In this document: positions 58,301-64,000 of the stretch, one piece after another
Layout: each line of letters begins with the position of its first letter
How positions within the stretch are numbered: position 1 is the stretch's first letter
Assembly: GCF_014642275.1 (NCBI RefSeq)
Contig: NZ_BMIM01000001.1
Span: 248,001-312,000, forward strand
Reading direction: 5' to 3'
DNA: 64,000 nucleotides
Source of the DNA: Flavobacterium lutivivi
Lineage (GTDB): Bacteria; Bacteroidota; Bacteroidia; Flavobacteriales; Flavobacteriaceae
Program-made: the position numbers and the translations under genes
The notes under the pieces: generated by a model
Databases searched by the model: none
Told to the model about the DNA's origin: nothing
Seen by the model: only the letters and a program-made list of their open reading frames with translations

Positions 58301-59397
58301 TGATAAGCTGCGTAAATGCACCAGGAATTCATGGATACAGATTCGAAATAACAAATACTTTAACTAACAACGTTCAAGTAATAGATAGACCACATCAATA
58401 CTTTAGCTTAACGCAATTAACAAGTTTTGAATATGCTACAACATATTCAGTACGTGTGATGTTAAGAAAGAATGGTATCTGGTTAGGCTACTATGGACCA
58501 TCATGTTTGTATTCAACACCACCAGTTACACAACCGACAGGCGGAACAGGTACGACACAGTTACAAACCTATTGTGGACAAACCTTACCATCTATTAGTA
58601 CAATAATAGCAACAACGAGTTTGCCAGGAGCAACAGGTTACAGATTTAGAGTTACCAATACAACAACGGGAAGTATCCAAACGTTGACAAGAACCTTACA
58701 TTGGTTCTCATTGACGATGTTACCATCGTACAACTATGGCACGACCTATGTAGTAGATGTAGCCGTTAAGACGACAGGAGATTACTCGGAGTATGGAGCA
58801 CCATGTAACGTGACAACACCAAATGTACCGACCTTAGTAAACTACTGTGGAGGTGCAATAGTACCAACCAAAGGAACAAACATCTATACATCTAGTTTAG
58901 ATAGGGTAACCTCATATAGATTTGAAGTTACAAGATATACAGATGAGACGTTGAGTACAGCAGTAGATGTATCACAGATAGATAGAAATATCAACTGGTT
59001 TACATTCAATATGGTAAGCAACTATTCAGCCAACACACACTATGGAGTACGCGTACAAGTGATGACATCAGGCACATGGTCACCATGGAGTGATGCATGT
59101 GAGATAGTATCACCAGCTACAGCAAGAGTAACAGAGAGTACTACTTCAGAAGTATTTAGTGTAAAAGGATATCCAAACCCATATGATTATGAGTTTAGTT
59201 TACAAATGGAGAGTAGCAGTGATGCAAGAGTAAGCATCAAGGTATACGACATGGTAGGCAAACTGATAGATACAAGAGAAGTACAACCAATGGATGTACC
59301 AACAGTATCGATAGGTTCAAGATACCCAAGTGGAGTTTACAATGTGGTAGTATCACAAGGAGAACACACACAAACGCTAAGAATGGTTAAGAGATAG
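55348..59397 (+). CDS. Large T9SS-exported protein with glycine-rich N-terminal domain (paralogue 4)
   Basis: 1349 residues. The signal peptide (~1-30, ending LQSQ) is followed by a strongly glycine-rich domain (~32-250: AWGGGGAGG, GGGGAGGAYV, GGAGNTGSGS), a known module of flavobacterial exported proteins. Ig-like domains and a pre-peptidase-like region reach ~665. Seven acidic repeats follow (DVDGDGFG, DNDGDGFG, ... DADGDN; ~670-925), then DGFDNNCNG, three Cys-framed modules (~970, 1074, 1164) and the type A-like sorting domain (~1267-1349). The first module contains a diverged stretch (VNAPGIHGYRFEITNTLTNN) not seen in the other copies. The gene ends with TAG and a different terminator. 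Probable surface or matrix protein. Confidence 0.8.
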   Translation: MKKITFYLKKSYFLFTFFLLVFISNPLQSQTVRTYTTSGSFVVPAGVSSVKVEAWGGGGAGGGVNGSNSQTRTGGGGAGGAYVVNNSVSVTPGATITVTVGAGGNGVSAGDGNPGGNSIFASTTPVTANGGLGGILGDGSPQHGSGAAVNTGTRNGGSGGTGSNSVSGAGGGGAGNTGSGSNASGGTSGNGGTGDSGSTSGGNGASGITSTGNGNSATTLSGGGSGGRSTSNTNRTGGSGFRGQVLVTYTCPNYALLSTTASDFCSTTGTSVNVSLNASATNLPIGTYTVTYNRTNPSGTALTATMTVTTAGTGTFTATGLTNTGTSTITITNLASSYCSNAILSNNSVVVDRVAGPTAVAGTSIVQCYSSGAINVTSGSSATNYSSVQWTSSGTGTFSNADSLTSCTYTPSIADLNSGVVTLTLTANSTAPCTNATSTKTLSFFSLPVTTGASICQGASGTLISTINENRLTIPGSWATSPIANRPNTSTNSTTCGFSTTVTRNYTATRFKVSQTGSYVFLMDNNTAFDGMGYIVTGSFIPGSCGSGTYVRGDDDSSPVDDEPQITVTLTAGITYTLVSTTYATSTGIYTGNYNWTITPPSGGSILPVTEWYTAPSGGVFLGTGSPFNPVGVSGSGLPNTNSAGVTTFYASNSLNPSCGRVPVDFEIKTNVTYYADVDGDGFGNPLSSVVSCDGNPNPSLYVTNNLDCNDTIIYYEDNDGDGFGSSQMVACGTVTNNLDCNDIVVYYQDNDGDGFGSNMKLPCGVITNNSDCNDNQLQYQDLDGDGFGSNVTVACGVANNLDCDDNQLQYVDNDGDGYGSLTLVACGVINNTDCDDNDNTKHTTFSFYEDVDGDGVGFGALVSGVCAVDANTPPVGYSLTNTDCAPSDGLAYQMGMFYTDADGDNYSLDNSQVSLCYGATEPEGYSAVSLGIDCNDSVAAINPGMTEILYDGFDNNCNGLLDEGNQLIVNMSSCGTTLATISSLISCVNAPGIHGYRFEITNTLTNNVQVIDRPHQYFSLTQLTSFEYATTYSVRVMLRKNGIWLGYYGPSCLYSTPPVTQPTGGTGTTQLQTYCGQTLPSISTIIATTSLPGATGYRFRVTNTTTGSIQTLTRTLHWFSLTMLPSYNYGTTYVVDVAVKTTGDYSEYGAPCNVTTPNVPTLVNYCGGAIVPTKGTNIYTSSLDRVTSYRFEVTRYTDETLSTAVDVSQIDRNINWFTFNMVSNYSANTHYGVRVQVMTSGTWSPWSDACEIVSPATARVTESTTSEVFSVKGYPNPYDYEFSLQMESSSDARVSIKVYDMVGKLIDTREVQPMDVPTVSIGSRYPSGVYNVVVSQGEHTQTLRMVKR
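57846..59396 (+). repeat. Copy 4 of the duplicated 3' module
   Basis: It matches the other copies up to the stop codon and then diverges at once (AGAGATAG here against AGAGATAA elsewhere). With copy 1 the similarity begins earlier, from about 57661. A patch of about 110 bp (roughly 58305-58415) is clearly more divergent than its surroundings. Confidence 0.85.
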
Positions 59398-59405
59398 ATA
59401 ACGAA

Positions 59406-59434
59406 AAGGCCCATCAATTTGATGGGCCTTTTTT
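59406..59434 (+). terminator. Intrinsic terminator after paralogue 4
   Basis: AAGGCCCATC (59406-59415) pairs with GATGGGCCTT (59421-59430) around AATTT, followed by T. It is unrelated to the GAAA-loop terminators of paralogues 1-3. Confidence 0.92.
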
Positions 59435-59451
59435 ATATTAAAAAATAAAAT

Positions 59452-59664
59452 TTAAGACAACTGTTTTCTAAATTTCTTAATACTGTAAAAAGCAAATATT
59501 AATCCTAAAATTGTAAGGATAACTAATTTTCCATTTATTGGCGCTGGAGGCGGATCTCCACCTTCTAAATCCCCATTGCCATCCTCATCTCCTGGTTGAG
59601 CATAAAGCATAAAATCAGATAATATCAAAAAAGCAAGAAGATAAAACTTCGAAAAATTTTTCAT
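59452..59664 (-). CDS. Small exported protein with C-terminal membrane anchor
   Basis: 70 residues: a signal peptide (1-22, YLLAFLILSDFMLYAQ), a short acidic, Gly/Pro-rich stretch (PGDEDGNGDLEGGDPPPAPI, ~23-43), a membrane helix (~46-61, LVILTILGLIFAFYS) and a basic tail (IKKFRKQLS). The tripartite end (Pro motif, helix, basic tail) resembles sortase or exosortase-type sorting tails, but the Pro motif here is not one I can assign to a named enzyme. Small proteins of this build are frequent in flavobacteria. It lies 76 bp before the stop of prfC, on the same strand, and may be read through from it. Function unknown. Confidence 0.65.
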   Translation of the reverse strand: MKNFSKFYLLAFLILSDFMLYAQPGDEDGNGDLEGGDPPPAPINGKLVILTILGLIFAFYSIKKFRKQLS

Positions 59665-59740
59665 AAGAATTTAAATTTCAGGCGGTAAATATACTACTTC
59701 ATTTTTATTCTTCAAAATATAATATGGTTTTAAGCCAAAA

Positions 59741-61330
59741 TTAATCAAATTCTGAAGTAAAAAACAATTTTACACTTGGAAACTTGGATTGGGTCATTTG
59801 AATTGTAAATTCAGAATCGGCAAGAAATACTAATTGACCATATTTATCATGAGCTAAGAATTTTTGTTTTATTCTTTTGAACTCTTTGAATTCCTCGTTT
59901 TTTGTATCGTCAGGTTTTACCCAGCATGCTTTATGAACTGGAAAATTCTCATAACTACATTTTGCACCATATTCATGTTCTAATCTATATTGGATAACTT
60001 CATATTGAAGAGCACCAACTGTTCCGATGATTTTTCGATTATTCATCTCTAAAGTAAATAATTGAGCGACACCTTCATCCATTAATTGGTCAATTCCTTT
60101 TTCCAATTGCTTCGCTTTGAGTGGATCAGCATTGTTGATATATCTGAAATGCTCTGGTGAAAAACTAGGAATTCCTTTGAAATTCATGTTTTCACCTTCG
60201 GTTAAAGTATCTCCAATTTTAAAATTTCCAGTGTCATGAAGTCCAACAATGTCTCCGGGATATGAAATATCTACAATTTCTTTTTTTTCAGCAAAAAATG
60301 CATTAGGACTTGAGAATTTAAAACTTTTCCCAAGACGAACATGATTGTAAGGTTTATTTCTTTCAAATGTGCCAGAAACAATTTTTATAAATGCTAATCT
60401 GTCTCTATGTTTAGGATCCATGTTAGCATGAATTTTGAAAACAAAACCACTCATTTTTTGTTCATCGGGATTTACTAATCGAGTGTCAGACATTTTTGGT
60501 CTTGGTGAAGGAGCTATTTCAATGAAGCAGTCGAGCAATTCTCTCACTCCAAAGTTATTCAAAGCTGAACCAAAAAAAACAGGTTGAAGATTGCCTTCTA
60601 AGTAAGCATTTTTGTCAAATTCTGGATATACTTCTGAGAGAAGTTCAAGCTCTTCTCTAAGTTTTTCAGCAGGTTTTTCTCCAATGATTTTTTCCAGTTC
60701 AGGATTGTTGATGTCAGAAAACTCTAGTGTGTCTTCTATGTTTTTTTTGCTATCACCACTGAATAAATTTATATTTTTTTCCCAGATGTTATAAATTCCT
60801 TGAAAATCATATCCCATCCCAATTGGGAAACTCAAAGGAGTAACTCTAAGTTTCAATTTTTTTTCTACTTCATCCAAAAGGTCAAAAGCATCTTTTCCTT
60901 CACGGTCTAGTTTGTTTATAAAAACAATCATAGGAATGTTTCGCATTCTACAAACTTCAACCAGTTTTTCAGTTTGTTCCTCAACACCTTTTGCAACATC
61001 AATTACAACAATAACACTGTCAACAGCAGTTAGAGTTCTAAAAGTGTCTTCAGCAAAATCTTTGTGACCTGGTGTGTCTAAGATGTTTATCTTTTTGTCT
61101 TTATAATTAAAAGCTAAAACTGAAGTAGCAACAGAAATTCCTCTTTGACGTTCAATTTCCATAAAATCGGAAGTTGCTCCTTTTTTTATTTTGTTGTTTT
61201 TTACTGCTCCTGCTTCTTGGATTGCACCTCCAAAAAGAAGTAACTTTTCTGTTAATGTTGTTTTACCAGCATCTGGATGTGAAATAATTCCAAAGGTTCT
61301 TCTGCGAAGTAATTCTTTTTGAAAACTCAT
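59741..61330 (-). CDS. prfC: Peptide chain release factor 3
   Basis: 529 residues. GTPase motifs: SHPDAGKTT (G1, ~17-25), RGISVATS (switch I), DTPGHKDFAEDT (G3) and INKLDREG (G4). The C-terminal RF3 domains (FSPEHFRYINNADPLKAKQLEKGI, ALQYEVIQYRLEHEYGA) distinguish it from EF-G. RF3 uses GTP to eject RF1 or RF2 after peptide release. It has its own promoter on the - strand. Confidence 0.97.
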   Translation of the reverse strand: MSFQKELLRRRTFGIISHPDAGKTTLTEKLLLFGGAIQEAGAVKNNKIKKGATSDFMEIERQRGISVATSVLAFNYKDKKINILDTPGHKDFAEDTFRTLTAVDSVIVVIDVAKGVEEQTEKLVEVCRMRNIPMIVFINKLDREGKDAFDLLDEVEKKLKLRVTPLSFPIGMGYDFQGIYNIWEKNINLFSGDSKKNIEDTLEFSDINNPELEKIIGEKPAEKLREELELLSEVYPEFDKNAYLEGNLQPVFFGSALNNFGVRELLDCFIEIAPSPRPKMSDTRLVNPDEQKMSGFVFKIHANMDPKHRDRLAFIKIVSGTFERNKPYNHVRLGKSFKFSSPNAFFAEKKEIVDISYPGDIVGLHDTGNFKIGDTLTEGENMNFKGIPSFSPEHFRYINNADPLKAKQLEKGIDQLMDEGVAQLFTLEMNNRKIIGTVGALQYEVIQYRLEHEYGAKCSYENFPVHKACWVKPDDTKNEEFKEFKRIKQKFLAHDKYGQLVFLADSEFTIQMTQSKFPSVKLFFTSEFD

Positions 61331-61349
61331 GATTTTTGTAAATTGAGTG

Positions 61350-61357
61350 CAAAAATA
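61350..61357 (-). promoter_or_regulatory. Promoter -7 element TATTTTTG for prfC
   Basis: On the - strand the sequence reads TATTTTTG, the same box as at rpsU, ending 19 bp before the prfC ATG. Confidence 0.6.
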
Positions 61358-61452
61358 GTATTAAAATTTTAAAGTTTTCTATTTCGATATTTACCACTTC
61401 AAATCAAGTTTTGAGAGTGTTAATAAATTTTTGTTAATAGTTTGTAGGATTC

Positions 61453-61482
61453 TTGTATAATGTGTCTGAATTGTTACTTTTG
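61453..61482 (+). promoter_or_regulatory. Promoter (TTG, 19-bp spacer, TACTTTTG) for the parvulin operon
   Basis: TTG at 61453-61455 and TACTTTTG at 61475-61482 with a 19-bp spacer. The first gene starts 79 bp after the -7 box. Confidence 0.75.
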
Positions 61483-61561
61483 TTGGTTGATATTAAACAA
61501 AATATACTTTTAGAAAAATTTATTTTTATATTTATAAAACTAAAAGAAAGAATTTGTAAAA

Positions 61562-63532
61562 ATGAAATCAAAAAAAATATTTGTAGTCGGAATGTTCTTT
61601 TTATTTGTGTCTTCAATAGCACAAAATGTAACAAAAAATGTTTTGTTTACCATTAATGACAAACCTTATTACACAGATGAATTTGCTAGAGTTTACAAAA
61701 AAAACCTAGACTTAGTTAAAGATGAATCACAAAAAGACCTTAACCAATATTTAGAATTATTTGTCGGTTACAAACTCAAAGTTAATAAAGCGTATCGTCT
61801 AGGTCTGCAAAACAATCCTGCTTATCAAAACGAACTCAAGAGTTACAGAACGCAATTGGCTAAAACTTATTTTAATGATACAAAAATCACTAATGAATTA
61901 ATAGAAGAAGGCTATGAAAGGATGCAAAAAGAAATCAAAGCATCACATATCTTATTTCTTGTTGATGAAAATGTATCTCCCGAAGACACGCTAAAAGCTT
62001 ACAAAAAAATAAACGATGTTAGACAAAAAGCATTGAAAGGAGAAGATTTTGCAACATTAGCTGCACAGTTTTCTGAAGATCCAACTGCTAAAGACAACAA
62101 AGGAGAATTGGGTTATTTTACTGCTTTTAGAATGGTTTATGACTTTGAAAATGCAGCTTACAACACACCAAAAGGACAGATTTCTAAAATTATTAGAACA
62201 AGATTTGGATATCATATCCTAAAAATTGAAGATGTTAGACCCAATAGAGGCGAAGTTACTGTTGCTCACATCATGATTTTGAATCCAAAACCAGAAGATG
62301 CTGATCAAAATAAAGCTGAAAACACAATCAATGATATTTATAAAAAAATACAACAAGGAGAGAAGTTTGATGAATTGGCAAAACAATTTTCTGATGATAA
62401 ATCTTCTGCTTCAAAAGGTGGAGTTCTAAATAAATTTGCTTCTGGTCAATTGAGTTCAGAAGAGTTTGAAAATGTTGCTTTTTCTCTATCAACACCCAAT
62501 GAAATCTCAAAACCATTCAAATCGCAATTTGGCTGGCATATCGTTAAACTTATAGAAAAACATCCTATAAAAACATTGGATGAAATGAAATCTGAGCTCG
62601 AAAATAAAATAGGACGTGATGATCGCTCAAGAAAAATTACTGCATCGCTCAACGAAAAGCTAAGAAAAAAATATACTGTAAAACGCGATAATAAGCAATA
62701 TGTAGCTGTTTCAAAACTGGTAACAGATGCAGTTTATGAAGCAAAATGGGCAATGCCAGAAAAAGCAAACGAATTTACTTCTGCTCTTTTTACAATAAAC
62801 GGAACAAAAAAAGTTGACGGTAAATCATTCTTGGAATACATCGAAAAACAACAAAAATCGGGTATAAGCATAAAGCCGATTGTAAAACTCGTAGACTCCT
62901 ATTATGAAAAATTTGTTGACTCACAACTTTCAACATATTATGATGAAAACCTTGAAACCGAATATCCTGAGTTTTCATATGTAATGGAAGAATATCGTGA
63001 TGGATTACTACTTTTTGACTTGATGGAAAAAGAAATATGGGAAAGAGCTAAAGTTGATACATTGGGTTTACAAAACTTCTACAATACAGTGAAATATAAT
63101 CACATGTGGAAAAAAAGAGTTGAAGCTTCAATACTTTCTTCAACTAAACTTGATATGATAAAAAAAGCACAAAGCATGCTTAAAAAGAATGTTTCACCAA
63201 AAGATATCAAAGAAAAACTCAACACAAAAGATATTGTAAATATAATGGCTAATGAAGGCATTTTTGAAGAAGGCGCTGATGTTTTACCAAAAGAAACCAA
63301 GTTTGAGCTTGGCGTTTCTGATGTTGTAAAGCAAGGAGAATACTATTTTGTTACCAAAGTGAATAAAGTATTGCCCGAAGGAGTAAAGACTCTTGATGAA
63401 TGTAGAGGTAAGATTACTAATGATTATCAACAATACCTTGAGCAAAGATGGGTTGATGATTTGAAACAAGAATTTTCTGTTAGAGTAAACAAAGACGCTT
63501 TTGAAAAAGTAAAAAGTGAGTTGAAATTATAA
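61562..63532 (+). CDS. Periplasmic peptidylprolyl isomerase with two parvulin domains
   Basis: 656 residues with a signal peptide (~1-20, FLFVSSIAQ). An N-terminal helical chaperone region (~25-120) is followed by two parvulin (rotamase) domains: ~123-222 (ASHILFLV ... LAAQFSEDPTAKDNKGELGYF ... RFGYHILKI) and ~230-336 (VAHIMIL ... LAKQFSDDKSSASKGGVL ... FGWHIVKLIEKHP). The remaining ~320 residues are helical and rich in Lys/Glu. This is a SurA/PpiD-like folding factor for secreted and outer-membrane proteins. It is the first gene of an operon whose next member starts at the base after its stop codon. A role in maturing T9SS cargo and barrel proteins is plausible but not shown. Confidence 0.9.
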   Translation: MKSKKIFVVGMFFLFVSSIAQNVTKNVLFTINDKPYYTDEFARVYKKNLDLVKDESQKDLNQYLELFVGYKLKVNKAYRLGLQNNPAYQNELKSYRTQLAKTYFNDTKITNELIEEGYERMQKEIKASHILFLVDENVSPEDTLKAYKKINDVRQKALKGEDFATLAAQFSEDPTAKDNKGELGYFTAFRMVYDFENAAYNTPKGQISKIIRTRFGYHILKIEDVRPNRGEVTVAHIMILNPKPEDADQNKAENTINDIYKKIQQGEKFDELAKQFSDDKSSASKGGVLNKFASGQLSSEEFENVAFSLSTPNEISKPFKSQFGWHIVKLIEKHPIKTLDEMKSELENKIGRDDRSRKITASLNEKLRKKYTVKRDNKQYVAVSKLVTDAVYEAKWAMPEKANEFTSALFTINGTKKVDGKSFLEYIEKQQKSGISIKPIVKLVDSYYEKFVDSQLSTYYDENLETEYPEFSYVMEEYRDGLLLFDLMEKEIWERAKVDTLGLQNFYNTVKYNHMWKKRVEASILSSTKLDMIKKAQSMLKKNVSPKDIKEKLNTKDIVNIMANEGIFEEGADVLPKETKFELGVSDVVKQGEYYFVTKVNKVLPEGVKTLDECRGKITNDYQQYLEQRWVDDLKQEFSVRVNKDAFEKVKSELKL

Positions 63533-64000
63533 ATGAAAAAGGTTTTTTGTTTTCTACTTGTCTTATTGTTTTCTTCTTGCCAATGGTTTAGTAAAGAGAA
63601 GAAAAATAATTCGATAGCTAGAGTAGGAAAAAATTATCTTTATAAAAGTGATGTGCAGAACATTGTTCCTGCTGGGATTTCAAAAGAAGATAGTACCATC
63701 ATCATCAGAAGTTTTATTGACAAATGGGCAACACAAAAGCTATTGATTGATGCTTCTGAAAGAAACCTCAACGACAAAAAAAAGAATGAACTAAATGCAT
63801 TAATAAAGCAATACAAAATAGATTTATATACCAGTGCTTATATTGATGAAGTGGTAAAACAAACAGTTGATACAATTGTTAGCAACGATGAGTTAAAAAA
63901 ATATTATGATCAAAATAAAGAAAATTTTAAAACAAACGGATTACTAGTAAAACTTAGGTACATTAATCTTCCTTACAATAATCCAAAGCTCTCGGCCATT
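63533..64000 (+). CDS. SurA/PpiC-like lipoprotein (partial, cut by window end)
   Basis: The reading frame from the ATG at 63533, the base after the previous stop codon, stays open for 156 codons to the window end. It starts MKKVFCFLLVLLFSSCQWF, a lipoprotein signal with Cys near residue 16. The next part, ARVGKNYLYKSDVQNIVPAG, and the helical stretch to SNDELKKYYDQNKENFKTN match the N-terminal chaperone region of parvulin-type proteins. In flavobacteria a second and third isomerase-like gene often follows the first. The catalytic domain, if present, lies outside the window. Translational coupling with the upstream gene is likely because the stop and start codons are adjacent. Confidence 0.8.
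   Translation, partial: MKKVFCFLLVLLFSSCQWFSKEKKNNSIARVGKNYLYKSDVQNIVPAGISKEDSTIIIRSFIDKWATQKLLIDASERNLNDKKKNELNALIKQYKIDLYTSAYIDEVVKQTVDTIVSNDELKKYYDQNKENFKTNGLLVKLRYINLPYNNPKLSAI

Overview
The window is a low-GC chromosome segment from the phylum Bacteroidota, most likely family Flavobacteriaceae and probably Flavobacterium or a close relative. The evidence is: promoters of the TAnnTTTG type found only in this phylum; almost no Shine-Dalgarno sequences, with one striking exception (rpsU); SusD-like, Porin_10, GLPGLI, DUF2851 and DUF3467 families; type IX secretion (T9SS) sorting domains; and a flavobacterial gene order rpsU-xerC-hpf-tRNAs-tuf-tRNA(Trp)-secE-nusG-rplKAJL-rpoBC. No phage, insertion sequence, integrated element or CRISPR array was seen.

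Layout. 1-4959: the last codons of a SusD-like protein, a lipoprotein, a T9SS-exported subtilisin-like protease and a Porin_10 outer-membrane protein. 4960-12000: metabolic and conserved genes: a PLP enzyme with C-terminal CBS domains, a convergent GLPGLI/PNGase F fusion, a DUF2851-PspC-helix-hairpin-helix group, and an acyl-CoA dehydrogenase. 12000-27063: the core transcription and translation block, with four tRNAs, five ribosomal proteins of the S21 and L11/L1/L10/L7-L12 types, EF-Tu, SecE, NusG, both large RNA polymerase subunits and a DUF3467 protein. 27064-59434: a 32-kb run of six very large exported proteins (858, 1572, 1886, 3028, 1561 and 1349 residues), all on the + strand and each with its own terminator. 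59452-64000: a small membrane protein and release factor 3 on the - strand, then two genes for periplasmic parvulin/SurA-type folding factors, the second cut by the window end.

The giant-gene island is the most unusual part. Each protein has an export signal and a C-terminal T9SS sorting domain. Two carry a ChiA-like type C domain. Four share an almost identical ending: a metal-binding DGFDNNCNG motif, three cysteine-framed Fn3-like modules and a type A-like sorting domain. The nucleotide sequence of that ending is shared, in three genes including the terminator, and its codon usage differs from the upstream parts. Three proteins have an unrelated domain inserted at the same place inside an Fn3 fold. 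Five of the six genes have a related motif (TTTYRTCGAT followed by an AT-rich TAAG-like end) about 90-125 bp before the start codon; the sixth has a 16-bp perfect palindrome instead. I infer a co-regulated, recombining family of surface or secreted adhesin-like proteins. Ligand, regulator and function are unknown.

Several start codons were moved inward from the longest open frame because a terminator, promoter, Shine-Dalgarno sequence or tRNA occupies the upstream part: the porin (3010), PNGase fusion (8265), DUF2851 (8320), rpsU (12055), secE (15340), rpoB (18512) and two giant genes (27278, 50411).
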